From Deltaproteobacteria bacterium (GTDB lineage Bacteria; Myxococcota; Kuafuiibacteriia; Kuafuiibacteriales; Kuafuiibacteriaceae), in the NCBI GenBank assembly GCA_011526105.1, contig WYAZ01000191.1, forward strand, positions 1 through 64,000: DNA of 64,000 bases, written 5' to 3'. Below are positions 49,270-58,045 of the stretch, in pieces. The number at the start of each line of letters is the position of its first letter. Position 1 is the stretch's first letter. The notes beneath the pieces are model-generated. The model made no database searches, had not been told where the DNA came from, and was given only the letters and a program-made list of their open reading frames with translations. The translations under genes and the position numbers were made by a program.

Positions 49270-50435
49270 ACCCCGCCCTGGGTATGGTGCTCGCTGCGTT
49301 GGTCGTCGGTGCGTCGGTGCGTGCCGAGGCCGAGCCGTATCGATTGCGCGCGTCGACGTTCGCGGAGAGCCGCGCCCCCGCGGGTCTGTTCGCGTTCGAG
49401 ACCGACACCCGCCTCTCTCCCTGGGCGCGCGCCGAGGCCCTCCTGTGGCTCGGCGGGGGCGAGCTGGGCACCGAGCTCGATGCGCTCGTCGCCGCGATCG
49501 CGGTCTCCCATCCCAAGGGATGGGGGGACGCCAAGCTCGGTCGTCTCATCCTCACGACGGGCGCGCTCCGGCCCGTGCACGCCGACGGCGCCCAATTCAT
49601 CGCCCGGCTGCCCACCCGCACCAGCATCGAGGTGTACGCCGGCTCACCCGTGAAGCCCAACTTCGAGGTCCGCAGCTTCGACTGGTTGCTCGGGGCGCGT
49701 GTGGGCCAGAACATCGCGGACGTCCTGGTGCTGGGCGTCGCGCATCTGTATCAGCACACCGCTGGACTCCGCTCCGATCACGAGCTCGGGGTCGATCTCA
49801 GCTTCACCCCCATCGAGAGCATCAGCCTCGCCGCACGCGGCGCCTACGACCTCATCAGCTCCGGTCCCAGCGAGGTGGTCGGCACCGCCTCGGTTCGCGC
49901 CGGCGCCTTTCGCTTCGATGCACGCGGCAGCTACCGAAACGCGACGCGCATCCTCCCTGCCACTTCTCTCTTCTCGGTGCTCGGAAACGCCGAAGCCACG
50001 GTGGGGGCCTTGCGTGTGTTCTGGCGCGCCGCGCCACGCCTCGATCTCTACGCCGATGGCGGCGTTCGCCACACGACCGAGGGCTCGGGCGAGGACCTCA
50101 CCTTCCACGCCATGCTCCGTACCGACCGCGACGGCGCCGGCTATCTGGGGGCCGAGCTCCGCCGAGTCGGCGTGCCGGGCGCGAGCTGGAGCGGGGTGCG
50201 CGCCTTTGCCCGCGTGCCGCTGCATCCCTTGATCGCTCTGTCGGCCGAGGGTGAACTGGTCCGCCCCGACACTGATGATCGCGGAGATCTGTGGCCTTGG
50301 GCCCTCGTCGCCTTGTCCACCCAACCGGCCAAGGGACTCGATGTCGCGCTCGGCGTGGAAGCCCGCAGCAGCCCAGAGGTCAACCACGCGGTGGATGGCA
50401 TTCTCCGCTTCACCTACTCTGGGGAGGGCTTCTGA
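49266..50435 (+). CDS. Putative outer-membrane beta-barrel of the electron conduit
   Basis: 389 residues from GTG 49266, with a signal peptide ending near VRAEAEP. The mature protein is a series of short amphipathic beta stretches with aromatic girdle residues and Gly/Asp turns, and it ends in ILRFTYSGEGF with a terminal phenylalanine, as in Bam-inserted barrels. There are no heme motifs. It sits between cytochrome genes, like the porin of MtrCAB or Geobacter porin-cytochrome complexes, but is much shorter than 28-stranded MtrB (around 700 residues). Start overlaps the preceding stop by 4 nt. Barrel identity rests on pattern only. Confidence 0.6.
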   Translation: MNPALGMVLAALVVGASVRAEAEPYRLRASTFAESRAPAGLFAFETDTRLSPWARAEALLWLGGGELGTELDALVAAIAVSHPKGWGDAKLGRLILTTGALRPVHADGAQFIARLPTRTSIEVYAGSPVKPNFEVRSFDWLLGARVGQNIADVLVLGVAHLYQHTAGLRSDHELGVDLSFTPIESISLAARGAYDLISSGPSEVVGTASVRAGAFRFDARGSYRNATRILPATSLFSVLGNAEATVGALRVFWRAAPRLDLYADGGVRHTTEGSGEDLTFHAMLRTDRDGAGYLGAELRRVGVPGASWSGVRAFARVPLHPLIALSAEGELVRPDTDDRGDLWPWALVALSTQPAKGLDVALGVEARSSPEVNHAVDGILRFTYSGEGF

Positions 50436-51484
50436 TGCTGACGCGCAAGGCCTGGCCACTCTCGGTGCTGCTCGGCCTCGCAGCCTGCGCCGGCATTCTC
50501 GGCCTCGAAGACCTGCGCCACGCGTCCTTCAGCCACCGCGCCCACACCACGCTGGGCATCACCTGCATCGGCTGTCACCCAGGCATCGAAGAGGCCGGTG
50601 ACCAAGGTCCCCTGCACCTGCCGACCAACGAGAGCTGCCTGCTCTGCCACCCCGCGCCGCACGACCCCGGGGACTGCCGGGGCTGTCACGGAGATCCGGG
50701 CACGGAGGCGCGACTGGCCGCTGCCCGCCACCACCTCAGCTTCTCCCACGCTCAGCACCTGCCCGAGCTCTCGGGGAACTGCGCAAAGTGCCACCTCGGG
50801 GTGGCCGAGGACGACGAGAAGCTGCTCCCGAAGATGGCGAACTGCTTCCGCTGCCACAACCACGAGGATCAGTTCGCTGGCCGAAACTGCGACACCTGCC
50901 ACCAGGACCTCGTGGCGGATGCGCTCGAGCCAAGTTCGCACGTCGCCCACAACGAAGGCTTCGTTCGCAGTCACGGCGCCCAAGCCGCGAGCGCCACCGA
51001 CCTCTGTCGGCAGTGCCACTCCGAGGCGAGCTGCGCAAAGTGCCACGGCGTGAGCGTGCCGGTCCTGCCGGCGCGGCTCGCGTTCGACGCGCCGGCCGGC
51101 CCCAACTTCCACCGCGCCGCGTTCCGTTCGCGCCACACCCTCGAGGCTCGCGCAGACTCCGGCCTCTGCCTGACCTGCCACTCCACCCAGAGCTGCGCGA
51201 ACTGCCACGAGACGCAGGGCCTCTCTGCCGCGGGCACCCCGCGCGGCAGCCCACACCCCGCTCGGGGCTGGGTCGGTCCTTCGCCTTCGGAGAACGCGCA
51301 CGGACCCGCCGCGCGCATGGATCCCGTCGCCTGCGCGAGCTGCCACCAGGGCGCAGGCGAAGCGCTCTGCGTGGGCTGTCACAAGGTCGGCGGCGTGGGA
51401 GGCAACATCCATCCTCCCGGGTTCAAGAGCCATCTGCGGCTCCGACAAGACCAGCCCTGCAGAGCCTGCCACGGGGGCCCATAG
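50435..51484 (+). CDS. 13-heme c-type cytochrome lipoprotein
   Basis: 349 residues. Signal ends in LAAC (C18). By eye thirteen CxxCH motifs: CIGCH, CLLCH, CRGCH, CAKCH, CFRCH, CDTCH, CRQCH, CAKCH, CLTCH, CANCH, CASCH, CVGCH, CRACH. Distal histidines such as HVAHNEGF and HLSFSHAQH suggest bis-His ligation. Start ATG shares one nucleotide with the barrel stop, and the next gene begins immediately after its TAG. Probably an outer-membrane lipoprotein that docks with the barrel. Confidence 0.9.
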   Translation: MLTRKAWPLSVLLGLAACAGILGLEDLRHASFSHRAHTTLGITCIGCHPGIEEAGDQGPLHLPTNESCLLCHPAPHDPGDCRGCHGDPGTEARLAAARHHLSFSHAQHLPELSGNCAKCHLGVAEDDEKLLPKMANCFRCHNHEDQFAGRNCDTCHQDLVADALEPSSHVAHNEGFVRSHGAQAASATDLCRQCHSEASCAKCHGVSVPVLPARLAFDAPAGPNFHRAAFRSRHTLEARADSGLCLTCHSTQSCANCHETQGLSAAGTPRGSPHPARGWVGPSPSENAHGPAARMDPVACASCHQGAGEALCVGCHKVGGVGGNIHPPGFKSHLRLRQDQPCRACHGGP

Positions 51485-53071
51485 ATGCGTCGAATCGGCG
51501 TCATCGCGGGCTTGCTTCTTCTCGTGCTCGCCGCTTTCGGCGCCTTCGTGGGCATGGGGATCCGCGAACGGCGCAACGCGGTCCCGCCTACGCCTGTGAA
51601 CGTTGCCCTCACTTGGGCCGAGGTCCGCGAGAGCCCCGGTCACAAGACCCACCTTGACCAAGAGGTCACCTGCGAGACCTGTCACGTCCGCGCTCCGGAG
51701 GAGGCGGGCAGGCAGGCCATCGTGCCCTGCGAAGGCTGCCACCCCACCCGAGGTCGTTCGCTCCATCTGAGTGATGTCACCACCGCCACCCCCGAGTGCT
51801 GGGACTGCCACAAGTTCGAGCCTCCGTTTGGCAACGCACCGTGGGCCTGCGAGAACTGCCACGGCGCTGGAGGCCGCGCCGAGCCGCGCGTCACGGTGCA
51901 CGCCGCGGAGTTCTGCGGGAACTGCCACGCTCCTCACCAAGAGGGCGTGATCGCGGAGGCCCGCTGCATCAGTTGCCACATCACTTGGAACGCGCGGCAC
52001 GGCAAACGCGATGCCGAGGCCAAGGAGACCTGCGTGGAGTGCCACGGCGGCCACCTCGCGGCCTCCGAGGTCGCGGCGCGCTGCGAGAGCTGCCACCTCG
52101 CACAGGAACCCAAGGTGACAGCACGCGGGCACGAGGCCTGCACGACCTGTCACGAGCCCCACGTCTCGAGAGGACCCGAGCGGGCCTCCTGCGAGAGCTG
52201 CCATCCCCGCCGGGAAGCGCTCGCCTCCCAGCGAGTGAAGGAGCACCGCGAGTGTCAGTCGTGCCACCTGCCGCACGAACCGGGCCGAGCAAAGGCAAGC
52301 TGCCTGGGCTGCCACGACAAGCTCGAGCTGTCGCATGATGCGGATCCCGCCAAAGACAACTGCGCGGACTGCCATCCATCTCACCCGGACCCCCGCAGTC
52401 TCATCACCGTGGACCAGACCTGCGACCGCTGCCACAGCGAGATCCTCGGGACTACTCCCGGACACGCCGAGCGCGCGACGTGCACCGGCTGCCACGCCGC
52501 TCACGACTTTCGTGGGAGTGTGACGGGGGCGGCGCTGGACTGCGCCCGTTGCCACAACCTGCAAGCCGAGTTGACGCGTGGTTTCGAACACTCGGACTGC
52601 AAGTCGTGCCACAGCGGCTCGGTCCACAACTTGGCCCCGACCCCCGCCTGCGGCCACTGCCACGAACCGGTGACCAAGACCGCGCCCCGCGGCCACCTCA
52701 TCTGCGCGGACTGCCACGAGCCCCACGCCCGCGGTTCCAGGAAGGACGTGCGATGCGCGAGCTGTCATGAGCTCCCTGCGCGCGGCGGCCACGGCAAGCT
52801 CGACGCGTCCTGCAAAGACTGCCACCAAGCGCACGACGGTGCCCCCGGTCCGAGCGCCGTCCCGACTTGCGAGAGCTGTCACGAGAAGAAGAAGCCGCCG
52901 CGCGGACTCCACAAGGCGAAGGGGCACGACATCGCGTGCGCCGAGTGTCATACCGCGCATCAGACCTTCGATTCGGCGGAGCGACCGCGTTGCGTGCGGT
53001 GCCACGAGGCGCAGGAGACGCACGAGCCCACCGCGCATAAGTGCGGTGGGTGCCATCCGTTCGCGCCGTGA
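51485..53071 (+). CDS. 25-heme c-type cytochrome with N-terminal membrane anchor
   Basis: 528 residues. The N-terminus is one hydrophobic helix (RIGVIAGLLLLVLAAFGAFVGMGI) that could be an uncleaved anchor or a signal peptide. I count twenty-five CxxCH motifs, first CETCHVRA and last CGGCHPFAP, about one heme per 21 residues. Repeating units of the type CxxCHxPH with H-bearing spacers (CTTCHEPH, CQSCHLPHEP, CADCHEPH) suggest a chain of paired hemes as in the doubled-CxxCH cytochromes. It is the last gene of the operon; its stop lies within the flanking palindrome. Likely a long periplasm-spanning electron wire. Confidence 0.9.
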   Translation: MRRIGVIAGLLLLVLAAFGAFVGMGIRERRNAVPPTPVNVALTWAEVRESPGHKTHLDQEVTCETCHVRAPEEAGRQAIVPCEGCHPTRGRSLHLSDVTTATPECWDCHKFEPPFGNAPWACENCHGAGGRAEPRVTVHAAEFCGNCHAPHQEGVIAEARCISCHITWNARHGKRDAEAKETCVECHGGHLAASEVAARCESCHLAQEPKVTARGHEACTTCHEPHVSRGPERASCESCHPRREALASQRVKEHRECQSCHLPHEPGRAKASCLGCHDKLELSHDADPAKDNCADCHPSHPDPRSLITVDQTCDRCHSEILGTTPGHAERATCTGCHAAHDFRGSVTGAALDCARCHNLQAELTRGFEHSDCKSCHSGSVHNLAPTPACGHCHEPVTKTAPRGHLICADCHEPHARGSRKDVRCASCHELPARGGHGKLDASCKDCHQAHDGAPGPSAVPTCESCHEKKKPPRGLHKAKGHDIACAECHTAHQTFDSAERPRCVRCHEAQETHEPTAHKCGGCHPFAP

Positions 53072-53143
53072 GAAAAGGGGACCGTGAGAAAAGGGGACAG
53101 GCACCTTTTCCGAGAGAAAAGGTGCCTGTCCCCTTTTCTCTCA
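53070..53143. repeat. REP-like palindrome between convergent genes
   Basis: A perfect 24-bp inverted repeat (53086-53109 with 53117-53140, loop 7 nt) has the core ggggacaggcacc. A further truncated copy of the left arm (53070-53083) begins inside the stop codon of the 25-heme gene. The stop codon of the next gene (53143-53141) abuts the right arm. GGGGACAGGCACC repeats of this type occur in many deltaproteobacterial genomes near REP-associated tyrosine transposases. It could serve as a bidirectional terminator. Confidence 0.85.
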
Positions 53144-54265
53144 GGAGACGCCGTAGAGACTCGGCGGCTTGCGCGTGCTGCGCGCGGTGGGTGAGTACAT
53201 GCCGCGCAGCTTGCCGATCTCGGCGATTCGACGGAGCGCGAGGTTATCGGCCGCCTTGTGGGTGGGGATGTCCTCGCGCTTCGCGATCTCGTAGATGCGG
53301 AGGATGATCTCGTAGATGCCTTCGGCCTGCTTGAGCGCGCGCTCCTGATTGTAGCCCTCGAGCTCGTTGGCGACGTTGATGAGGCCGCCGGAGTTGATGA
53401 CGTAATCGGGCGCGTAGAAGATGTTGCGCTCCACCAGGGCACGACCGTCGCGCTTCTCGCTGGCGAGCACGTTATTCGCGGCGCCCGCCACCACCTCCAC
53501 TTGGAGCCGTGGAATGGTGTTTTCGTTCAGGACCCCGCCGAGCGCGCAAGGGGCGAAGATGTCTGCCTTCACGTCGAAGATGGCCTCGGGATCAACGATG
53601 GAGACCGCGTACTTCTCTTTGACCTTCTTCAGGTTGTCGGCGTCGATGTCGCAGACCGTGACCTTGGCGTCTTCTTCCTCGATCAGGTGCTTCACGAGGT
53701 GGAAGCCCACGTGGCCTACCCCTTGAACGCTCACGTGTTTTCCAGCGAGGCTGTCGCTGCCCCAGCGGGCCTGCGCCGCCGCCTTCATGCCCATGTAGAC
53801 GCCGCGCGCGGTGACCGGCGAGGGGTCACCCGAGCCGCCGAGGGCACGGCTAATGCCGGTGACGTATGAGGTCTCCATGCGAACCCACTCCATGCAGCGA
53901 ACGTTGGTGCCGGAGTCTTCTGCCGTGATGTAGCGCCCGCCGAGCCCCTCGACGAAGCGGCCGTAGGCCCGAAACAGGGCCTCGGTGCGGTGCTTCTTGG
54001 GGTCGCCGATGATGACCGCTTTTCCGCCGCCCAAGTTGAGGCCGGCGGCCGCGCTCTTGAAGGTCATGCCGCGAGAGAGGCGGAGCACGTCCACCAGGGC
54101 GTCTTCCTCGCTCTTGTAAGGCCACATCCGGCAGCCGCCGAGCGCCGGACCCAAGGTCGTGTTGTGAATGGCGACAATGGCCCGAAGGCCCGACTCCTCG
54201 TCGTAGCAAAACGTGACTTGCTCGTGATCCTTGGCTGCGAGGTGCTCGAAGATGTCGGCCTTCAT
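53141..54265 (-). CDS. Leu/Val/Phe/Glu dehydrogenase family protein (leucine-dehydrogenase-like)
   Basis: 374 residues. The family catalytic lysines are K70 (MTFKSAA) and K82 (GLNLGGGKAVI), with the aspartate D117 in TAEDSGT. The NAD-binding Rossmann segment is VSVQGVGHVGFHLVKHLIEEE, followed by CDIDADNLKKV. It reversibly deaminates branched-chain or aromatic amino acids to 2-oxo acids. Substrate cannot be fixed from motifs alone. Its 3' end lies at the palindrome shared with the cytochrome operon, so the two genes converge. Confidence 0.93.
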   Translation of the reverse strand: MKADIFEHLAAKDHEQVTFCYDEESGLRAIVAIHNTTLGPALGGCRMWPYKSEEDALVDVLRLSRGMTFKSAAAGLNLGGGKAVIIGDPKKHRTEALFRAYGRFVEGLGGRYITAEDSGTNVRCMEWVRMETSYVTGISRALGGSGDPSPVTARGVYMGMKAAAQARWGSDSLAGKHVSVQGVGHVGFHLVKHLIEEEDAKVTVCDIDADNLKKVKEKYAVSIVDPEAIFDVKADIFAPCALGGVLNENTIPRLQVEVVAGAANNVLASEKRDGRALVERNIFYAPDYVINSGGLINVANELEGYNQERALKQAEGIYEIILRIYEIAKREDIPTHKAADNLALRRIAEIGKLRGMYSPTARSTRKPPSLYGVS

Positions 54266-54570
54266 TTCGGGCCGGAAACTAGGGGCGCGACCTCAGCGGG
54301 TCAAACGAAAAGCCCAAGGATTCCGCGACGCAGCGCGGCGCGGGACCTCGGATCCACGAGACGCAAAGCCCGCGCGCGTGCCGGAACACGACGGCCCGTG
54401 AACGAGCGCCACAAGCACTCCGGGGAAACTCCAGATATCGTGGCAAAGACGCGACACCCCGATGTGCCCGGGCCTCCTGGACATCGAGAAAACCGCAGTC
54501 ATACCAGCCGCTTGGAGACGACCCCGGCGGACCCGCGCCCGTTGGCACGCGGTCTGCTTTGTAGCTGTGC
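54266..54570. other. 305-bp gap, no gene seen
   Basis: No frame with good codon bias or recognisable motif. It should hold the promoter of the dehydrogenase (minus strand) and possibly that of the small gene at 54571. No repeat or hairpin stands out. Confidence 0.4.
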
Positions 54571-54768
54571 ATGATGAACCTCGAGATCCCGACCCGCCCC
54601 GTCCTTCACACCTGGCTTCGACACGTTCACCAACACCTCGAAGTTCGCAAGAGCGAGCGCCAAGCGGCCCCCCGCCCCAAGCGCAACCGCGACCGCGAGC
54701 GCGCCCGCCGCGAAGCCCGCCAGCTCTTCACGCAGTACTACCAAGAGTCCGCGCTCGCGGACATCTGA
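54571..54768 (+). CDS. Small arginine-rich protein, possible gene
   Basis: 65 residues from ATG ATG (54571 or 54574). It has a helical N-terminal part (LHTWLRHVHQHLEVRKSER) and a strongly basic, RxR-rich middle followed by an acidic/amphipathic end (LFTQYYQESALADI). Third positions are mostly G or C, as in neighbouring genes. No Shine-Dalgarno stands out, no family is recognised, and it could be spurious. Confidence 0.4.
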   Translation: MMNLEIPTRPVLHTWLRHVHQHLEVRKSERQAAPRPKRNRDRERARREARQLFTQYYQESALADI

Positions 54769-54806
54769 GCCGTCGCCGCCACAACCCCAGGAGGGGTTCA
54801 GAAGCC

Positions 54807-56441
54807 TTAAGGATTGCGGGCCGGCGAGAAGACCTCCGCCGTGCCGATCGACGAACCGAAGATGTCCTGCGTGCTCGAGTGCCTTCGGCCCCCCACCACC
54901 AACACCTCGCCCGAGCCCAGCCCCACCGACACGTGATCGGTGCGCGCCTCGCCCATCTCGATGACCTTTGGGGTAGAGGCAAAACAAGACGCGCCCGCAG
55001 TGAGCGGAACAACCTCGGCGCTCGAGTGCGGCATACCGTCTTGGCCGCGCCCACCCATGAACACCGCGTTGCTGCGGCCGATGCCGGCCTGCGTGTGAAA
55101 GCCACGCCCGGTGGTCATGGTCGCACGACACGTCACGCCGAGCTGACCGGAAGCATCGCGAAACTCCCACATCTCGACGTCGTTGGACGCGTTGACCGGC
55201 AAGCTGGCCGGAGGCACCCCGTCTTCGAGGGAGTCATAGCCGCCCGAGAAGAGGATGCGACCATCATCGAGCAATGAAGCGGCGTGAAAGAGCGCGCCCA
55301 CTCCAAGCGTGATGGACGAGGTCACGACCCGGGTGCGGTTGTCCGCGAAGCGCAGGATCTCGGCGTTCCGAAGCACCCCGGTGGAGTTGTAGCCGCCCGC
55401 GAACAAGACGTCTCGGCCGGTGCCGAGCAGAAGGCCGCTGTGACCGGCGCGAGGCTGCGCCATCTTCACCGTGGCCGCGCCGGTGCCGTCATCCGGAAGC
55501 AAAAAGATGCGCTTGTCGGGGTCGAAGATCTCGACCTCGGCGACGAAAACCTGGTCCTTCGGATCGCTGGACGGCGTGAAGTCTCGGCCGCCCGCGACCA
55601 CGACGCGCCCGTCTGCGAGACGCGCCGCCGTATGACCGGTCCGCTTGCGCTGCATGGGCACCACGTCCCGGTTGGGATCGACCTTCACCTCAGCGGGATC
55701 ACGCGCGTCGATGATGAGAGCGGTCCGCAGCGCCTCGCGCACCGGCTGGTTCTGGGCGTCGAAGATGAGCGACTCCCCGCCCGCGATGAGGACTCGGCCG
55801 TCCGCGAGCAAAGTGGCGGTGTGAAAAGCGCGTGCGAGTGAGGCGGGAAGCTCCGCGACCCGACTGAACGAACCGTCCGCCGGGTTGTAGAGTTCGACCG
55901 CGCGCGAGAACTGAAACGTGCCGTCTTCGGTGCGGTCTTCGCCCCCGACGACCAACACCGTGCCCGAGGCCGGCATATAGGTCGCGGTCGCGCCAAAACG
56001 CGTCACCGCGAGCCCCGAGCAGGTCTCGGGATCCGTGAGGTCCGTCGTGCGGTAGAAGCTGTCCACCAGCGCGAAGGGCACGCGAATCGGAACGATGCCC
56101 TCGCCGGCGGTGAGATCGGTGGCCGCGGACACGCCGATCGCGGCGATCGGCGAATCGGGATCGCCTTTGTGGCCGGTGACCACGAGCCGGAAGTCGGTGG
56201 TCAGCGGAATGGCGATGGGCTCGGCCAGCGCGCGGTCGGTGACATCGACGATGGTGGACAGACCTTCGGAGTCGATGTCCGTGCCGCGGGGTTCGAAGCG
56301 CAGGAAGTCGACCTCATCGATCACGTCTGCGTCGCAGGGGTTGACGATCTGCACGTCCACTTCGACCGGCGACGAGCAGGCCCAAAGACCCGCGAGCGCC
56401 GCCGACAGCGGAAGGGAAACGCGACGGTTGTTCGTGCTCAT
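54807..56441 (-). CDS. Kelch/galactose-oxidase-like repeat lipoprotein
   Basis: 544 residues from ATG 56441. Signal ends in GLWAC with C22 as the lipid anchor. The body contains about six kelch-type units: ATYMPASGTVLVVGGEDR, TATLLADGRVLIAGGES, TAARLADGRVVVAGGRD, SGLLLGTGRDVLFAGGYN, AASLLDDGRILFSGGYD and SVGLGSGEVLVVGGRR. A propeller ligand-binding role on the cell surface is plausible. It starts 2 nt after the PEGA/TPR gene, so the pair is coupled. Confidence 0.8.
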   Translation of the reverse strand: MSTNNRRVSLPLSAALAGLWACSSPVEVDVQIVNPCDADVIDEVDFLRFEPRGTDIDSEGLSTIVDVTDRALAEPIAIPLTTDFRLVVTGHKGDPDSPIAAIGVSAATDLTAGEGIVPIRVPFALVDSFYRTTDLTDPETCSGLAVTRFGATATYMPASGTVLVVGGEDRTEDGTFQFSRAVELYNPADGSFSRVAELPASLARAFHTATLLADGRVLIAGGESLIFDAQNQPVREALRTALIIDARDPAEVKVDPNRDVVPMQRKRTGHTAARLADGRVVVAGGRDFTPSSDPKDQVFVAEVEIFDPDKRIFLLPDDGTGAATVKMAQPRAGHSGLLLGTGRDVLFAGGYNSTGVLRNAEILRFADNRTRVVTSSITLGVGALFHAASLLDDGRILFSGGYDSLEDGVPPASLPVNASNDVEMWEFRDASGQLGVTCRATMTTGRGFHTQAGIGRSNAVFMGGRGQDGMPHSSAEVVPLTAGASCFASTPKVIEMGEARTDHVSVGLGSGEVLVVGGRRHSSTQDIFGSSIGTAEVFSPARNP

Positions 56442-56443
56442 GT

Positions 56444-57982
56444 TCACCACCGAATCCCCAAGCTGCCCTCGTCCGAGGTGCCGCTGCCGAGCGCGATGCC
56501 CACGCCCACCCCGGCGCCCACGACGGCGACGCCCGCGAGTGCCCAGAGCCACCAGCTCGAGCCCTCGGACTCTTCGTCTTCGTCTTTGGGGATCACGCTG
56601 GCGGTGAGGTCCGGCCGTGTCTTTTTTACGGAGTCCGCTTCGTCTTTGGGGACCACCCCGCTCTTGGGCGCCTTGACCGGTCCGATGGGACCAGAGGCCA
56701 CCGCGGAACGTTCGGCGACGGTGGGGGTCTGAGGCTTGTCGATGGGTGGCGGCGCCGCAGCCACGGTGGCGACCTTGGCATCGGAGGCGGAGCTGCTCTT
56801 GCTCTTCTTCTTCAAGCGAACTTGCGGGGCCATCGCGAACACGAGGCGCTCCTCCGGCCGCGAGAAGCTGCCCTTGGCCTGAATGCCGGCGTCTTCGGCC
56901 AGCTTGAAGACCTCGATCTGCGCGGAGAGCATGTCGAGGTCGAAGGCCACGTCCACCAAGCGGCCGACCTTGCCGGACTTCACGTCCACCAAGACGGTGT
57001 AGATGTTGTACGCGGTGGCGGTCCGGTAGATGGACCCGATCATGACGAGATCTGCACCCGCGGATCGCCCCGCGTCCCGCGCTTGATCGATGTGACCCTT
57101 TTGAACCTCGTTCTGTGCGAGGCCCGCGATGATGCCCTCGCTCGCGCTCTCGGACGCATCATCTTGACCGCCGAACTCGAGCAGGATGGTCTTCTTGCTG
57201 CGAAGCGAGATCCGCTTCGCCATGGGGGGCTGGCCCGGAGACTCCACGCGGAGCCAGTGAATGCCTGGCAGAGCCTCCGCGAGCACGATCGGGGCCTTTC
57301 CGAGGTTCCGACCATCGAGGAGCACCGAGGCACCAGGCTTGGCTTTGACCTCGATGCGCGCGCGCGGGCGCTTGAGCACGTTGTAGCGAGCGCGGTCGAA
57401 GATCCGGATGAAGATCGGCGGCCACTCTCGATCCGAGAGTTGGCGATCCGGGTTGAAGTGCACCGACTTCGAGAGCGCGTCGTCCCCTTCGTCCTCGTCA
57501 CCGTTGCGAAACAGCGCGACGCCCATCTTGAGGTACGTGTCTGAGAGCAGACGAAGGTCCTCCACCGCGTCGCCGTTGTCCTCGAGGAGCTTGATCGCAC
57601 CCTTGAAGTGCCGAGCCGCGTCCGAGAACTCCTCGTCCTCGAGCGCGCTCTCTCCCTTCTGAATGAGCTCCTCCGCCTTGGCTTGAGCCTTTGTATCGCC
57701 CAGCGGCGCATCAGCGTTCGCGCTCCCTTTGCTCGAGGAGGCGCCTTTCGATTCGAAGAGATCGTCGGAGCGAACGACCTCCAATCCCGCCGCAGACATC
57801 TCGTCGCTCACGACCAAAGTGGTTTGCTCGGTGAGCTCGGGCGCGATGTCCTTGTTCATCGCCTGATATGGCAGAACCAGGACTTTGGGCTTGGCAGCTT
57901 CTGCGCTCGGGACGAAAGCCACGAAGAGGGCAAGCGCGGCGCCGGTCAGTCCGAGCAGTGCGGACGTGTGAAGGGCTTTCAT
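56444..57982 (-). CDS. Secreted TPR and PEGA protein with C-terminal TM helix
   Basis: 512 residues from ATG 57982 (an in-frame upstream start adds 14 residues and is less likely). Signal peptide, then a KVLVLPYQAMNKDIAPELTEQTT segment like the start of the FlgO/TolB-type domain. TPR-like helices (AEELIQKGESALEDEEFSDAARHFKGAIKLL) and a PEGA-type unit (KAKPGASVLLDGRNLGKAPIVL) follow. Near the end are a low-complexity Pro/Ser region and a single hydrophobic helix (WWLWALAGVAVVGAGVGVGIAL). It precedes the kelch-like lipoprotein by 2 nt. Assembly or secretion role is possible but unknown. Confidence 0.7.
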   Translation of the reverse strand: MKALHTSALLGLTGAALALFVAFVPSAEAAKPKVLVLPYQAMNKDIAPELTEQTTLVVSDEMSAAGLEVVRSDDLFESKGASSSKGSANADAPLGDTKAQAKAEELIQKGESALEDEEFSDAARHFKGAIKLLEDNGDAVEDLRLLSDTYLKMGVALFRNGDEDEGDDALSKSVHFNPDRQLSDREWPPIFIRIFDRARYNVLKRPRARIEVKAKPGASVLLDGRNLGKAPIVLAEALPGIHWLRVESPGQPPMAKRISLRSKKTILLEFGGQDDASESASEGIIAGLAQNEVQKGHIDQARDAGRSAGADLVMIGSIYRTATAYNIYTVLVDVKSGKVGRLVDVAFDLDMLSAQIEVFKLAEDAGIQAKGSFSRPEERLVFAMAPQVRLKKKSKSSSASDAKVATVAAAPPPIDKPQTPTVAERSAVASGPIGPVKAPKSGVVPKDEADSVKKTRPDLTASVIPKDEDEESEGSSWWLWALAGVAVVGAGVGVGIALGSGTSDEGSLGIRW

Positions 57983-58045
57983 AAGGAAGCCTCCTGTTCT
58001 CACTCTAAGCCCCTGCCCGTCCACCGGCTTTTTGCCCGACCCGGC

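Noticed and set aside
49266-50435. MtrB-type 28-strand porin
   Set aside because: It is far too short for that fold; only a smaller barrel is plausible.
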